From positions 525,374 to 589,373 of the forward strand of contig NZ_JAIGNO010000001.1 of the NCBI RefSeq assembly GCF_019711515.1: DNA of 64,000 nt, given 5' to 3'. Source of the stretch: Qipengyuania qiaonensis (GTDB lineage Bacteria; Pseudomonadota; Alphaproteobacteria; Sphingomonadales; Sphingomonadaceae). Below the pieces are notes generated by a model. That model was not told where the DNA came from. It was given only the letters and a program-made list of their open reading frames with translations, and did no database searches. The translations under genes were made by a program, and so were the position numbers. This document shows, piece after piece, positions 45,747 to 56,065 of the stretch. How positions within the stretch are numbered: position 1 is the stretch's first letter; the number at the start of each line of letters is the position of its first letter.

Positions 45747-45879
45747 GGGAAGCTACCTTCGACTTGTAAAAGAGCGCGACCGCCCATCGGGCGGAGATGT
45801 GCGGCGCGCCTTAGCGGAGCGAGAGCGCGCGGGCAAGCGAGTGGAAAATCACTGCAACAATCGCTATCTGGGTTCTGCG

Positions 45880-46257
45880 ATGATCGACATGAAACGTCTT
45901 GCTGAACTTGCCCTTGCCGCCGCTCTTGCGGGTCTCTTATCCGCTCCTGGCGCGGCCCAGGGGCGTTTATCCCTGCTTGATCAGGGCGAATATATCTGCG
46001 CGCTCCCGGGTGACGCTACCGGATCGGCGTGGATCGAGCAAAGCGGGCGCGATTTCGCGATAACCGGCGGTTCGAGCTACCGAGCCGCTCGGGGCGGCGG
46101 GACCTATCTGATGGAAGGCAAGAAGGTGACATTCACCCGGGGCCCGATGCGGGGCATGAAATTCATGCGATTGGGATCCGGCATGCTTCAGGAAATTGCG
46201 CGCGACGGCAAACTCGGCCGCCTTCGCTGCCACAGGGCAGGCCCGACCAGGGATTGA
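45880..46257 (+). CDS. Secreted hypothetical protein
   Basis: A 125-residue protein with a signal peptide (MKRLAELALAAALAGLLSAPGAAQ, cleavage likely after GAAQ) and a small basic mature domain (GEYICALPGDATGSAWIEQSG ... GGTYLMEGKKVTFTRGPMRGMKFMRLG). Two cysteines (YICAL, RLRCH) may pair. No family assigned. The start codon could be 45880 or 45889. It is divergent from efp and its stop abuts that of the convergent M23 gene. Confidence 0.65.
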   Translation: MIDMKRLAELALAAALAGLLSAPGAAQGRLSLLDQGEYICALPGDATGSAWIEQSGRDFAITGGSSYRAARGGGTYLMEGKKVTFTRGPMRGMKFMRLGSGMLQEIARDGKLGRLRCHRAGPTRD

Positions 46258-46914
46258 TCAGTTGCCGCTGAGGAGCGGGTAGGGATTGACCGCTGTCGCA
46301 GGCTCCCACCACTCGGCATCTTCGGCAGTCTGCAAGATCGCGAAATGAAGATGCGGCGCTTCATTGGAGGCGTTGCCCGTGTTGCCGACCGTTCCTATGC
46401 GCTGGCCGCGACGCACACGCTGGCCTTCCTTCAGGCCTTTCGCATAGTCATCGAGGTGCGCGTAATAGTAGATTGTCCGTCCATCGGTCGAACGGATGTA
46501 GATTGTCTTGCCGCCCGCATCCGATTGGAAAAGCTTCTCGACAACGCCCGGTGCCGTCGACAACACACTTGTGCCGTTCGGCGCCATGATATCGATCGCT
46601 TCGTGTAGACGCGAACCGCCTTCACGCGAATCGCTATAGCTGTCGGTCAGGTCGGCGGGGCGAATGTTCTTCACCGGGATCACAAGCTTTCCCGATCTCG
46701 ACGCTTCGGGTGTTTGCGCCACCGCGACATCGAGTGAGCCGATACCTTCCGCTTCGGTCGGCGCAGGGCTTTGCACGGCGTCCGCAGGACGGGTGACCTC
46801 GATCTGGCTGGCGCTGCCGGCGTTCTCGATCAAGCTGCCCCCCAGCACGATCCAGACGGCACTCGTAAGTGTGGCAGTGACGACGATGGTAAGGACGCGG
46901 TCGACGATGTTCAT
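46258..46914 (-). CDS. M23 family metallopeptidase (membrane-anchored)
   Basis: A 218-residue protein with one N-terminal membrane anchor (about 8-30), a linker of about 70 residues, and a C-terminal LytM/M23 domain facing the periplasm. Zinc-site motifs are SRLHEAIDIMAPNGT (His and Asp; the family norm is GxHxGxD, so one Gly is replaced) and APHLHFAI (HxH). YYYAHLDDY supplies the catalytic His. Probably a peptidoglycan endopeptidase or an LytM-type activator. Confidence 0.87.
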   Translation of the reverse strand: MNIVDRVLTIVVTATLTSAVWIVLGGSLIENAGSASQIEVTRPADAVQSPAPTEAEGIGSLDVAVAQTPEASRSGKLVIPVKNIRPADLTDSYSDSREGGSRLHEAIDIMAPNGTSVLSTAPGVVEKLFQSDAGGKTIYIRSTDGRTIYYYAHLDDYAKGLKEGQRVRRGQRIGTVGNTGNASNEAPHLHFAILQTAEDAEWWEPATAVNPYPLLSGN

Positions 46915-47114
46915 GACCGCAGACTAACCGCAAAGGCCGCGAAAATCACCTTCGGCGGTTGCGCCACTATGCAAGCAAGCCGACCCGAGGCCGAATTGCC
47001 CACTCGCCAATATCAGCCGTGCTGCATCCGACAGAGGAAATAGAGCGAGAGCGAGCGAGTGCCCGAGGCCGTGTTTTCCGAGCTAGAAAGGACCGGTTTT
47101 TGAGGATACCCCGC

Positions 47115-47738
47115 TCATGCCGGGCGGATCTGTTCCGCAAAAGCCTCGATGGCCGATACTTCGTCACCGTTCCAGACAGCGCCCGAGACGGCGAGAAAGT
47201 CCGCGCCGGCTTCGACCAGCGGTCGGCAATTTTCCGGCGTTATCCCGCCGATGGCCACACAGGGAATTTCGAACAGTGTACTCCACCAATCGAGGATATC
47301 CGGATCGGGCCGGTAGTCGCTTGCCTTAGTCGTGCTGTCGAAAAACGCGCCGAAGGCAACATAGTCCGCCCCCGCCTCGCCCGCTTCCATGGCAAGATGC
47401 TTCGAGGCGTGACATGTCACCCCGATCTGCGTTTCGCGCCCCAGTTGTTCGCGTGCGTCCTTGGGATCGCCGTCGCCCTGCCCCAGATGAACCCCGTCGG
47501 CACGCAACCTCTTGGCGAGCGAGATGTCGTCATTGACGATAAATGCCACGTCGCGCGCCGCGCAGATCGCCTGCAATGGTTCCGCCAACCTGACGGCGTC
47601 GTGCTGATCGATTCCCTTCACGCGGAACTGGAACGCTGTAACGAGGCGCGGCCCCGCATCGAGCGCACGTTCGAGCCGCTGGGGAAATTCACCCGATACG
47701 TCGAGCGGCGAAATCAGGTATAGCTGGCAATCGGTCAT
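47115..47738 (-). CDS. thiE: Thiamine-phosphate synthase
   Basis: Joins HMP-pyrophosphate and thiazole phosphate to thiamine phosphate. The 207 residues form a TIM barrel with QFRVKG (pyrophosphate contact), FIVNDDISLAKRLRADGVHLGQGD, IGVTCHASKHLAMEAGEAGADYVAFGAFF, and the late PCVAIGGITPENCRPL. Full length. It stands alone here; no TPP riboswitch was recognised in the upstream 80 bases. Confidence 0.94.
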   Translation of the reverse strand: MTDCQLYLISPLDVSGEFPQRLERALDAGPRLVTAFQFRVKGIDQHDAVRLAEPLQAICAARDVAFIVNDDISLAKRLRADGVHLGQGDGDPKDAREQLGRETQIGVTCHASKHLAMEAGEAGADYVAFGAFFDSTTKASDYRPDPDILDWWSTLFEIPCVAIGGITPENCRPLVEAGADFLAVSGAVWNGDEVSAIEAFAEQIRPA

Positions 47739-47818
47739 CGGCGCGCTCTCTAAAGCCGATATCGCATTTCGTCACGCGTTCAGAACTCCGAAAGCGTTTC
47801 AAGCGTTGAGCAAACTAT

Positions 47819-48208
47819 ATGAAAGCCCTATTTGCTGCAGCGCTCATCGCCCCCCTCGCCGCTTGCGCGATAATTCCCGACACGCCTATGTCCAACGGCG
47901 ACGCGGCTGCGCAGGGAAGCGCGGTAGGCATCAATCAGCCGGTGTGGGCGGGCGATACGATCCTGACACCGCTGGCGGTGACCGAAGACAGCCGCTGCCC
48001 TGAAAACGCGCGCTGCGTCCAGGCCGGCAAACTGATCGTCTCGACCCGCATAGCGGCCACTCACTGGACGCAAACCGCTCCGCTCACTCTGGGCGAGCCG
48101 CATGAAATTCTGGGCCGGACCTACGTGCTCGTGTCGGGAACGCCGGAAAAGACAGCCGACCGGCAAACGCCGGTCGGAGAGTATCGATTTGTTTTCGAAA
48201 GGCGCTGA
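47819..48208 (+). CDS. Small lipoprotein of unknown function
   Basis: A 129-residue predicted lipoprotein: MKALFAAALIAPLAACAII has a clear lipobox (LAAC). The mature domain is beta-rich with a Cys pair (DSRCPENARCVQAGKLIVSTRI). This CP-x2-ARCVxAG pattern recurs in small periplasmic proteins of uncharacterised role. The start has no strong ribosome-binding site. Convergent with the aldolase gene. Confidence 0.7.
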   Translation: MKALFAAALIAPLAACAIIPDTPMSNGDAAAQGSAVGINQPVWAGDTILTPLAVTEDSRCPENARCVQAGKLIVSTRIAATHWTQTAPLTLGEPHEILGRTYVLVSGTPEKTADRQTPVGEYRFVFERR

Positions 48209-48211
48209 GAC

Positions 48212-49099
48212 TCAGGCGACGCTGGCGGCGTGGATCTGATCGATCGCGCCCGACAACATACCATCGAACTCTTCATCGCTCTGCCCAGCGCGCAATTCCT
48301 GCAGCAGTCCGCGGCTGAAGCTGGCAATCATGCCGGGGTTTTTGGCAAGCTCGCTGCAAGCTTCTTCCGTCGAATAGCCACCGGACAACGCCACGACGCG
48401 CAGGACTTTCGGATGCTTGGTCAGACCTCCGTAAATCCCGGCTTCCTTGGGAATCGAAAGCTTGAGCATGATCTGCTGCCCCTCGGGCAGCGCTTCCAGG
48501 CCTTCCTCGATCGCTTCGAGCAGGATCTTCTCGCCCTCGGCACGATCTTCGGCTGTGATGTCGTATTCCGGTTCGAGCATCGGGACGAGGCCGCAGCTTA
48601 GAATACGCGCGCCTTCCGCGAACTGCTGGCGAACGGCTTCCTTGATGCCGACGGGGTTGCCGGACTTGATCACGCTACGCATCTTCGTGCCGAACACACC
48701 AAGTTCCTTCGCGCGATTGCACATATTTTCGAGGTCAGGATTGGGCTTCATCAGCTGAGCGCCCTCGCGCTCATCCTCGAGACCCTTGTCGACCTTGAGA
48801 AACGGCACGATACCGCGATCCTTGAGACGTGCCGGGACGGATTTTCCGCCGCTTTCGCCTTCCATGGTCTTCTCGAACAAGATCGCGCCGATGACCTTGC
48901 CGCTGCCGAAACACGGGCTTTCGATGATGCGCTGGCGCATTTCATGAATCAGACCGAACATCTCATCATCGGTGGTCCAGGCACCGTCTTCGATACCGTA
49001 CCCCTTCAGCGCTTTTGGCGTAGAACCACCCGATTGGTCGAGCGCCGCGATAAAGCCCTGGCCCTCGGCGATACGCGCCTTCATTTCGTCGAAAGTCAT
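48212..49099 (-). CDS. Fructose-bisphosphate aldolase class I
   Basis: Reversible cleavage of fructose 1,6-bisphosphate in glycolysis/gluconeogenesis. The 295-residue product is a class I (Schiff base) enzyme: FIAALDQSGGSTPKAL near the start, KVDKGL, and IMLKLSIPKEAG with the lysines used for imine chemistry, then RVVALSGGYSTEEA as the phosphate-binding segment. No zinc is needed. The start at 49099 fits the family; the frame to 49342 is not coding. It is on the same strand as pgk, gap and tkt further right but is separated by a divergent flavodoxin gene. Confidence 0.93.
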   Translation of the reverse strand: MTFDEMKARIAEGQGFIAALDQSGGSTPKALKGYGIEDGAWTTDDEMFGLIHEMRQRIIESPCFGSGKVIGAILFEKTMEGESGGKSVPARLKDRGIVPFLKVDKGLEDEREGAQLMKPNPDLENMCNRAKELGVFGTKMRSVIKSGNPVGIKEAVRQQFAEGARILSCGLVPMLEPEYDITAEDRAEGEKILLEAIEEGLEALPEGQQIMLKLSIPKEAGIYGGLTKHPKVLRVVALSGGYSTEEACSELAKNPGMIASFSRGLLQELRAGQSDEEFDGMLSGAIDQIHAASVA

Positions 49100-49223
49100 G
49101 TGAGAAACCCCGTGATGGTGCATTCGTATGCGGTGCCCATACAAAAGGCTTTTCGCACCTGCAACAGCGCCGTGTAACTTATTGTCCCGCCGTTCGTATG
49201 ACTTCATACAAGCCGGAGAAAAC

Positions 49224-49982
49224 ATGCTTGACGAACTGCAAGAAAGGCTGTGCCGGGAAAACGAAACCGACTTTTCGGATCTCAGAGCGCTGACGATCAA
49301 CTGCACTTTGAAGCCCAGTCCCCAAGGGTCGCATACGGACAAGCTGCTCGGCGTGGTGGACGCGATACTTGCACGAAACAGCGTCGAACTCGGCCGGGTT
49401 CGATTGGTCGACCACGAGATTGCACCGGGTGTCTATCCCGATATGACGGAACATGGCGTCGGGAAAGATGATTGGCCGACGATCTGGAAGAAGGTCGAGG
49501 CGGCCGATATCCTCGTGGTCGGAACACCGATCTGGCTCGGCGAAAAGTCGAGCGTCTGCCAACGGCTGATCGAGCGACTCTACGCCCATTCGGGCCAGAC
49601 CAACGAGAAGGGCCAGTACGCCTTTTACGGCAAGGTCGGTGGGTGCATCGTTACTGGCAACGAAGACGGTATCAAACATGTGGGCATGGGCGTGCTATAT
49701 TCGCTGCAGCATGTGGGTTACACCATCCCGCCCCAGGCCGACGCCGGCTGGATCGGCGAGGCGGGTCCCGGCCCCAGCTTCGGCGATCCACGAGACGACG
49801 GTGACGGCTATGTCGGGTTCGACAACGACTTCACTCGGCGCAATACGACCTTCATGACATGGAACCTGATGCATATGGCACGCATGCTGAAGGACGCCGG
49901 CGGCATCCCCGCGCATGGCAATTCGCTCGATCAGTGGAAGGAAGGCCGCCGCTTCGATTCCCCGAACCCCGAGTATCGTTAG
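49224..49982 (+). CDS. Flavodoxin family / NAD(P)H-dependent FMN oxidoreductase
   Basis: A 252-residue flavodoxin-fold protein. The phosphate loop is CTLKPSPQGSHTDKLL, then ILVVGTPIWLGEKSSVCQRLIERLY and GGCIVTGNEDGIKHV, the FMN-binding order of NADPH-dependent FMN reductase-like enzymes. It may be a quinone reductase or a tungsten/wrb-type protein; the exact substrate is unknown. A GCCGGAGAAAAC site precedes the ATG. Its stop overlaps the convergent thioesterase by 4 bases. Confidence 0.86.
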   Translation: MLDELQERLCRENETDFSDLRALTINCTLKPSPQGSHTDKLLGVVDAILARNSVELGRVRLVDHEIAPGVYPDMTEHGVGKDDWPTIWKKVEAADILVVGTPIWLGEKSSVCQRLIERLYAHSGQTNEKGQYAFYGKVGGCIVTGNEDGIKHVGMGVLYSLQHVGYTIPPQADAGWIGEAGPGPSFGDPRDDGDGYVGFDNDFTRRNTTFMTWNLMHMARMLKDAGGIPAHGNSLDQWKEGRRFDSPNPEYR

Positions 49983-50434
49983 TCCCGGCGGATTTTGCGG
50001 ATGATGCCGTTGAAGCTCAAAACCGGCACATCATCGGCCCGGATCATGCCGACGACGTAGATCGTCTTGCCGCCCGCGCGCACGACCTCGCCGCGCGCCT
50101 CGATCATCTGACCGACACGTGCCGGATCGAGGAAATCGCCGGCAAGATGCATCGTCACGCCATGCGAACCTGACAGTTCGTCGGTCGCAATGGTGAAGAT
50201 CGCGCTATCGGCGAAAGTCATCATACAGCCGCCATGCATGAAACCGGCACCGTTCATATGGCGCTCCTCGGCGCGGAAGGCGGCAACCATCGTGCCATCT
50301 TCTTCACGCCGTTCGTAGAAGGGGCCGGCGCGCTGTTCGAAAGCATCGCTTTGCCAGGTCGACCATCCGGCCCATTCGCCCTCGATGACAGGGACAAGTC
50401 CACCGCTCGCCCCAACGGCTTCGTTCTCGCTCAT
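49979..50434 (-). CDS. PaaI-type hotdog thioesterase
   Basis: A 151-residue acyl-CoA thioesterase of the PaaI/4HBT group. The hotdog helix contains [20 protein letters not shown], where HGG is the signature and Asp is the catalytic acid. The second half [26 protein letters not shown] gives the sheet. The start at 50434 overlaps the pgk stop by 4 bases (ATGA), so it is translationally coupled to pgk. Confidence 0.9.
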   Translation of the reverse strand: MSENEAVGASGGLVPVIEGEWAGWSTWQSDAFEQRAGPFYERREEDGTMVAAFRAEERHMNGAGFMHGGCMMTFADSAIFTIATDELSGSHGVTMHLAGDFLDPARVGQMIEARGEVVRAGGKTIYVVGMIRADDVPVLSFNGIIRKIRRD

Positions 50435-51627
50435 GCGGTCAGCGCTGCCACACCTGGCAGGTCCTTGCCTTCCATCCATTCGAGAAAGGCACCGCCCGCC
50501 GTCGATACGAAGGTGAAATCGTCCTTCACGCCCGCATGCGCCAGCGCCGCCACCGTATCGCCGCCGCCCGCCACGGACGTGAGCGAGCCGTCTTGTGTCA
50601 GCGCCGCTGCCGTCTTCGCCAGCGCGACCGTTGCGGTATCGAACGGCTCGGTCTCGAATGCACCCATCGGACCGTTCCACACCAGTGTTCGGCATGTTTT
50701 CAGCACGTCACCAAGCGCTTCAATCGCAAGCGGACCTACATCGAGGATCATTTCGTCGGCGGCGACCTCATGCACATTGCAGGTGCGCAGCGACGGCGGA
50801 TTGGCTGCAAATTCCTTCGCCACGACGACATCATACGGAAGGTGAACGGTGCAACCGGCATGCTCGGCCTCGTCCATGACCCGGTTGGCCGTATCGGCGA
50901 GGTCGTGTTCGCACAGCGACTTTCCAACATCGACGCCCTTGGCGGCCAGAAAAGTGTTGGCCATCCCACCGCCGATGATGAGATGCTGCACCCGGCCGAC
51001 GAGATTGGTCAGCACGTCCAGCTTGGTCGAAACCTTGGCCCCGCCGACCACGGCAGCGACCGGCGGCTCGGGAGTGCCGAGAGCCGCATCTAGCGCCTTG
51101 AGTTCCGCTTCCATCGCTCGCCCGGCATAGGCTGGCAGATGATGCGCCAGACCTTCGGTCGAAGCATGCGCTCGGTGCGCCGCGCTGAATGCGTCGTTGA
51201 CGTAGAAATCGCCGTGCGCCGCGATGCCCCTGGCAAACTCGGGATCGTTGGCTTCTTCGCCCGGCCAGAAGCGTATATTGTCGAGCAGGCCGATATCGCC
51301 ATTGCGGAGAATGCCAATCGACTGGTCGACCACCGGGCCCATGACCTCGGGAATGAACATGATTTCCTTGTCCAGCACCTTCTCGACATCGCCCTGCACG
51401 AAACTGGTACTCATGGTCGAGTGACGCTGGCCCTTCGGGCGCCCGAAATGGGCGAGCAGTAGGACCTTGGCGCCTTTGTCGGCGAGTTCGAGGATGGTGG
51501 GTTTCACCGCCTCGACACGGGTCACATCGGTGGCTGACCCGTCCTTCATCGGTAGATTCAGGTCAACGCGCACTAGCGCGACTTTTCCGGTGATATCACC
51601 AAGGTCGTCGAGGGTTTTGAAAGCCAT
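50431..51627 (-). CDS. pgk: Phosphoglycerate kinase
   Basis: Glycolytic and gluconeogenic kinase: 1,3-bisphosphoglycerate + ADP to 3-phosphoglycerate + ATP. 398 residues. [15 protein letters not shown] and [11 protein letters not shown] at the N-lobe, ENIRF-equivalent [39 protein letters not shown], and [12 protein letters not shown] near the C-terminus are all present. It is downstream of a PCu(A)C-like gene and its terminator, so it probably has its own promoter. Confidence 0.96.
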   Translation of the reverse strand: MAFKTLDDLGDITGKVALVRVDLNLPMKDGSATDVTRVEAVKPTILELADKGAKVLLLAHFGRPKGQRHSTMSTSFVQGDVEKVLDKEIMFIPEVMGPVVDQSIGILRNGDIGLLDNIRFWPGEEANDPEFARGIAAHGDFYVNDAFSAAHRAHASTEGLAHHLPAYAGRAMEAELKALDAALGTPEPPVAAVVGGAKVSTKLDVLTNLVGRVQHLIIGGGMANTFLAAKGVDVGKSLCEHDLADTANRVMDEAEHAGCTVHLPYDVVVAKEFAANPPSLRTCNVHEVAADEMILDVGPLAIEALGDVLKTCRTLVWNGPMGAFETEPFDTATVALAKTAAALTQDGSLTSVAGGGDTVAALAHAGVKDDFTFVSTAGGAFLEWMEGKDLPGVAALTA

Positions 51628-51686
51628 GCCGGCTATACTCCTGATGAGGTTTTCGGCCCCCTAGCCAGTCTTTCCCTCAACGGAAA

Positions 51687-51718
51687 GGCCCGATCCGGCA
51701 GGAATGCCGGATCGGGCC
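51687..51718 (-). terminator. Rho-independent terminator upstream of pgk
   Basis: Perfect 14-bp stem GGCCCGATCCGGCA / TGCCGGATCGGGCC with GGAA loop. On the minus strand it follows the stop of the PCu(A)C-like gene by about 40 bases and runs into TTT. Confidence 0.75.
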
Positions 51719-51756
51719 GAATTCAATTTCACTAAGACGCTCTGCGCCGCTTGTTA

Positions 51757-52206
51757 TTAGAGCTCGCCTTCAAAAACGGCGCGGACTGTGCGGTTGCTGC
51801 CGTCGGAAAACTTGAGCATCAGATCGACTCCACCTCGACTCCGCGCTGCAGGGGTCAGGTCCTTGAGCATGAGATGGCGTCCGTCCGCCTCAAACGTGAT
51901 AGACCCATTTGCGGGAATTTCGACATTGGAAATCGTGTCGCTGATCGAGACCGAGCTACTGTCGTCGGCCGGCACGACGAACTGCACCTTAGCGGCGTCG
52001 GGCGAGCGCGCGCCGACCAGCGATACGGTCTTCTGTCCACCCTCAAGCACGAGATATACCGGAACCTCGGCCGGAGCGCGCGCGGTGATGGCTGCAGCCG
52101 CGTGGCTTACGTGGTGCACTGCTGGTGTTGTGGTGGCAGCAACGGTGACGGCACCTATACCGGCGACACCGATACCAAACGCGGTGAGAGCAATAAGCTT
52201 CTTCAT
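51757..52206 (-). CDS. Secreted PCu(A)C-like protein
   Basis: A 149-residue secreted protein. A signal peptide of about 24-30 residues (MKKLIALTAFGIGVAGIGAVTVA) precedes a domain resembling the periplasmic copper chaperone PCu(A)C. IPANGSITFEADGRHLMLKDL matches the C-terminal copper-site region with His and Met in HLML, but the N-terminal His/Met ligands of the family appear replaced (AKVQFVVP). It may no longer bind copper tightly. It lies in the tkt-gap operon direction, 130 bases after gap. Confidence 0.6.
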   Translation of the reverse strand: MKKLIALTAFGIGVAGIGAVTVAATTTPAVHHVSHAAAAITARAPAEVPVYLVLEGGQKTVSLVGARSPDAAKVQFVVPADDSSSVSISDTISNVEIPANGSITFEADGRHLMLKDLTPAARSRGGVDLMLKFSDGSNRTVRAVFEGEL

Positions 52207-52335
52207 GTGGGACAACCCTTTTCCTCCGGGTCGCCGGGAATCGGCGACCCAGAAGACAAATCGGCTGTTTCCCGTGAATAGTCGCTGACCCCACCGTACA
52301 GATAGGATGCAGCGAAGATCCAATACCCAAGCGCC

Positions 52336-53343
52336 TTAGAGGAACTCGGCCATTACGCCCGCGGTGTCGATCATGCGGTTCGAGAAGCCCCACTCGTTGT
52401 CGTACCAGCTCACGACGCGGGCAAGCTTGCCTTCCATCACGCTGGTTTCGAGGCTGTCGATCGTCGAACTGGCCGGATAATGATTGAAATCCGACGAAAC
52501 GAGCGGCTGGTCGGTATAGTCGAGTATGCCCTTCATCTTGCCTTCGGCGGCCGTCTTGAGCGCGGCGTTCAGTTCCTCGACGCTAGTGTCACGGCCGGGC
52601 GTAAACACGAGATCGACAAGGCTGACATTCGGCGTCGGGACACGAACCGAGGAGCCGTCGAGTTTACCGGCCAATTCTGGCAGGACCAGGCCGACCGCGC
52701 GCGCTGCACCCGTGGTCGTCGGGATCATGTTCTGTGCGCCACCGCGAGCACGACGCATGTCGCCATGCATCTGGTCCAGCATGCGCTGATCGTTCGTGTA
52801 GCTGTGGATCGTGGTCATGAACCCGCGCTCGATACCTACGGTCTCGTGCAACACCTTGGCCATCGGCGAAAGGCAGTTGGTCGTGCAGCTGGCATTCGAG
52901 ACGATCACATCCTCGGCCGTCAGCGTTTCGTCGTTCACCCCGTACACGATGGTAGCAGACACGCCTTTGGCCGGGGCCGAGATCAGAACACGCTTGGCTC
53001 CCGCGTCGAGGTGAGGGCGGCAGGCTTCGTCCGACTGGAAGAACCCAGTGCATTCAAGCACGATGTCGATGCCCTGTTCACCATGCGGCAGATTGGCAGG
53101 GTCGCGTTCGCTCGTGACCACGATGCTCTTGCCGTTGACGATTATCGCGTTGTCGCCGACTTCGACCGTGCCGGGGAATCGACCGTGCGTAGAATCGTAC
53201 TGGAAGAGAATCGCGTTCGACTTCGTGTCGGCCAGGTCGTTGATACTGACGAGGTCGAGATCGTGATCGTCCCGCTCGAGAATGGCGCGCGCCACGAGCC
53301 GACCGATACGTCCGAAACCGTTGATTGCAACCTTGGTCGCCAT
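52336..53343 (-). CDS. gap: Glyceraldehyde-3-phosphate dehydrogenase, type I
   Basis: Oxidises glyceraldehyde 3-phosphate with NAD(P). 335 residues. [12 protein letters not shown] is the dinucleotide loop, [10 protein letters not shown] carries the catalytic Cys, and [15 protein letters not shown] provides the catalytic His. The adenosine-site residue after the second strand is SINDLAD, with Asp as in NAD-preferring enzymes. It starts 16 bases after the tkt stop, so tkt-gap form an operon. Confidence 0.96.
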   Translation of the reverse strand: MATKVAINGFGRIGRLVARAILERDDHDLDLVSINDLADTKSNAILFQYDSTHGRFPGTVEVGDNAIIVNGKSIVVTSERDPANLPHGEQGIDIVLECTGFFQSDEACRPHLDAGAKRVLISAPAKGVSATIVYGVNDETLTAEDVIVSNASCTTNCLSPMAKVLHETVGIERGFMTTIHSYTNDQRMLDQMHGDMRRARGGAQNMIPTTTGAARAVGLVLPELAGKLDGSSVRVPTPNVSLVDLVFTPGRDTSVEELNAALKTAAEGKMKGILDYTDQPLVSSDFNHYPASSTIDSLETSVMEGKLARVVSWYDNEWGFSNRMIDTAGVMAEFL

Positions 53344-53359
53344 TGGTAAGAACTCCTGC

Positions 53360-55351
53360 TTAACCGTTCAATTTATTCATGATTTGCGGCACGATTGCGT
53401 CCGCGGTAAGGCCGAATTTGTCGAAGAGATCGCCTGCAGGCGCGCTTGCTCCGAACCGGTCTATACCAATGCGCAGTCCGTGGGTCATGGTGTAGCGATC
53501 CCAGCCAAACGTCGTCCCGGCCTCGATGCTCACGCGAAGGATTTCGTCGGGAGAGACATCGGGCAGAATGTCGGAGCGATAAGCATCGTCCTGCTCGTCG
53601 AAGAGCTGAGTGCAGACCATCGAGACGACATCGGCACCAATTCCGGATTCCTCAAGCCTCTCGGCACATTCCATCGCTACGTGCAGTTCGGAACCGGTCG
53701 CCACCAGTATCACACGTCGCGGCGCCTGCGATGCCTTAAGACGGTATCCGCCGTACTGCGTCATGTTCTCGGATAGTTGATGCGTTCGCATCTGGGGAAG
53801 ATTCTGGCGGCTCAAAGCGAGCACCGTGGGACGATCGGGCTGGCGCAATGCAATATCCCAGCATTCCGCGGTTTCTACCGCATCGGCGGGACGCATTACG
53901 AGCAGATTAGGCATCATTCGCAGCGACTGGACATGTTCCACCGGCTGATGCGTCGGGCCGTCTTCGCCTAGCCCGATACTGTCATGCGTCATGACATAGA
54001 CCACCCGCACCTGTTGCAGGGCCGACAGGCGGATGGCCGCGCGGCAGTAGTCGGTGAAGACGAGGAAGGTGCCACCATAAGGAATCACCCCGCCATGCAG
54101 CGCCATGCCATTCATCGCCGCGGCCATGCCGAATTCGCGGATGCCGTAATAGACGTAACGCCCCGAGTAATCATCCGCCGTAAAGGGGCCGATGCCACCC
54201 GCCTTGGTGTTGTTCGAACCGGTCAGATCGGCGCTGCCGCCGATAGTTTCGGGCAGCTTCGTGTTGATTTCGGCCAACGCCATCTCGCTGGCCTTGCGAG
54301 TTGCCACCTTCTGCGGTTCTTCGATCAGCGCCTGGATGTAGCCATCAAGACTGAAACCTTCGGGCAATTCGCCCGCCATGCGGCGTTCGAACTCGGCCCT
54401 GCGACCGCTTTGGCCGAGACGGTCCTGCCAGTCGGCATGAGCCTTCTTGCCGCGCTCCGCGGTGCCGCGCCAGTCCGACAGCACTTGCTCGGGAATTTCG
54501 AACGGCTTGGCGTCCCAGCCGAGCACGGCGCGCGCGGCGGAGATTTCCTCATCGCCCAACGGCGCGCCATGCGTTGCGCTGGTGCCTTGCTTGTTGGGGG
54601 CGCCCTTGCCGATCACCGTCTTGCAGGCAACGAGCGAGGGGCGATCGTCCGCCACGGCCTCGTCGATAGCGCGACGGATATCGTCGAAATCGTGACCGTC
54701 GCAGCTGACGACATGCCAGCCGGTCGCTTCGTAACGGGCCTTGATGTTCTCGCTGGTCGAAAGCTCGGTCGACCCATCGATGGTGATGTTGTTGTCGTCC
54801 CAGAACACCACCATGCGGCCGAGCTTGAGATGACCCGCGAGGCCGATCGCTTCGTGATTGATGCCTTCCATCAGGCAGCCGTCGCCAGCGATCACCCATG
54901 TGCGGTGATCGACGATTTCATCCCCGAATGTCGCGTTGAGATGGCGCTCCGCCATCGCCATTCCGACCGCCATGGCAAGGCCCTGCCCCAGTGGGCCGGT
55001 GGTGCTTTCAACGCCGTCCAGAAGGAAGTTTTCAGGGTGTCCGGCGCATGGAGATTCGATCTGACGGAAATTGCGGATGTCTTCCATCGTCGGGCGGTCG
55101 TAACCCGCAAGGTGGAGCAGCGAATAGATCAGCATCGAACCATGGCCCGCCGACAGCACGAAACGGTCGCGATCGGACCAGCCGGGCGCCTTTGGATCGT
55201 GCTTTAGATACTCGCTCCACAGCACGGTTGCGACGTCGGCCATGCCCATCGGCATACCGGGGTGACCTGAATTCGCCGCCTGCACCGCATCCATCGAAAG
55301 CGCCCTGATGGCATTGGCCATCTGGACCATGCGAGCGGTGTCGAGACTCAT
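53360..55351 (-). CDS. tkt: Transketolase
   Basis: TPP-dependent transfer of two-carbon units in the pentose phosphate pathway. The 663-residue product has the N-terminal [15 protein letters not shown] motif [13 protein letters not shown]...[11 protein letters not shown], pyrimidine-domain [14 protein letters not shown], and [19 protein letters not shown], plus the C-terminal swivel domain ([15 protein letters not shown]). Full length. The tkt-gap-pgk arrangement is that of Calvin-cycle-like sugar gene clusters, but no rubisco or phosphoribulokinase is in the window. Confidence 0.96.
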   Translation of the reverse strand: MSLDTARMVQMANAIRALSMDAVQAANSGHPGMPMGMADVATVLWSEYLKHDPKAPGWSDRDRFVLSAGHGSMLIYSLLHLAGYDRPTMEDIRNFRQIESPCAGHPENFLLDGVESTTGPLGQGLAMAVGMAMAERHLNATFGDEIVDHRTWVIAGDGCLMEGINHEAIGLAGHLKLGRMVVFWDDNNITIDGSTELSTSENIKARYEATGWHVVSCDGHDFDDIRRAIDEAVADDRPSLVACKTVIGKGAPNKQGTSATHGAPLGDEEISAARAVLGWDAKPFEIPEQVLSDWRGTAERGKKAHADWQDRLGQSGRRAEFERRMAGELPEGFSLDGYIQALIEEPQKVATRKASEMALAEINTKLPETIGGSADLTGSNNTKAGGIGPFTADDYSGRYVYYGIREFGMAAAMNGMALHGGVIPYGGTFLVFTDYCRAAIRLSALQQVRVVYVMTHDSIGLGEDGPTHQPVEHVQSLRMMPNLLVMRPADAVETAECWDIALRQPDRPTVLALSRQNLPQMRTHQLSENMTQYGGYRLKASQAPRRVILVATGSELHVAMECAERLEESGIGADVVSMVCTQLFDEQDDAYRSDILPDVSPDEILRVSIEAGTTFGWDRYTMTHGLRIGIDRFGASAPAGDLFDKFGLTADAIVPQIMNKLNG

Positions 55352-55528
55352 GAAATATCTTCTCCGGAATTAGGGCCGATTCGACGCGCGCGAAGCCTTC
55401 GCGGAGCGCGCGCGCGAGGTCAACCCGCGCCCGCGCCCATGCACAGTGCCACTCCCCTCATTCCACTTATCAACAGCACGGGCCAAGCCTTTGCCTCCGC
55501 GGGGCAATCTTGGTATTCAGATCTTCTT

Positions 55529-55735
55529 ATGAGTGCCGACCGCATCAAAAATGCCATGGATCGCATCGATCGCGCTTTGGCGCGGATCGAAACGCAGGCC
55601 GCGCTTTCTTCGCATTCGCCCGCGACGGACGATGCGGAACGCTCAGAACTAGCAGCGCGTCACGACGCTTTGCGCGAGCAGGTTTCGGCCAGCATTGCCG
55701 AACTTGATACATTGATCGAAAGGCTCGAGCGATGA
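55529..55735 (+). CDS. Small coiled-coil protein upstream of zapA
   Basis: A 68-residue protein from the ATG at 55529 (frame open from 55439). Heptad-like helices dominate: MDRIDRALARIE and RHDALREQVSASIAELDTLIERLE. No domain is recognised; a short coiled coil next to zapA is common in alphaproteobacteria. The stop overlaps the zapA start by 4 bases, so the two are coupled, and a division-related role is a reasonable guess only. Confidence 0.7.
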   Translation: MSADRIKNAMDRIDRALARIETQAALSSHSPATDDAERSELAARHDALREQVSASIAELDTLIERLER

Positions 55736-56058
55736 GCGACGTCACTCTCGCTGTCGGGGGCCGCAACTACACGGTTTCCTGCGCCGACGGTCAGGAAGAG
55801 CATGTCCAGCGCCTCGCCGGAGTGATCGACGGCAAGCTGGGCACGATGGGTGCAAACCTGTCGAGCCAGGAGGCCAAGAATCTCCTGTTTGCGGCCCTTC
55901 TTCTCGCCGACGAACTCGATGAAGCGAGAACACAGGGCAGTTCGTCGCCCGGGGAGCCTCAATTCGATCAGGGCCGGTTTGCCGGCCAGCTGGAGCGCGT
56001 CGCTCTCGCACTTGAGAATGTTGCCTCGACCCTTGAGGGCGGCGGTCACACATCCTAA
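55732..56058 (+). CDS. zapA: Cell division protein ZapA
   Basis: FtsZ-associated protein that bundles protofilaments at the division ring. 108 residues: the globular head VTLAVGGRNYTVSCADGQEEHVQRLAGVIDGKL is followed by a C-terminal coiled coil. The ~20-residue acidic linker before the C-terminal helix fits the family. Immediately followed by 6S RNA and the fthC-type gene, the usual order. Confidence 0.92.
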   Translation: MSDVTLAVGGRNYTVSCADGQEEHVQRLAGVIDGKLGTMGANLSSQEAKNLLFAALLLADELDEARTQGSSSPGEPQFDQGRFAGQLERVALALENVASTLEGGGHTS

Positions 56059-56065
56059 ATAGCGC

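Noticed and set aside
47739..47818. TPP riboswitch upstream of thiE
   Set aside because: The gap is only 80 bases and lacks the conserved CTGAGA and ACCTGATC-type cores.
52480..53349. 289-codon ORF antisense to gap
   Set aside because: Shadow of gap; no start signal or domain.
53984..55207. 407-codon ORF antisense to transketolase
   Set aside because: Shadow of tkt; His/Arg-rich translation without family features.
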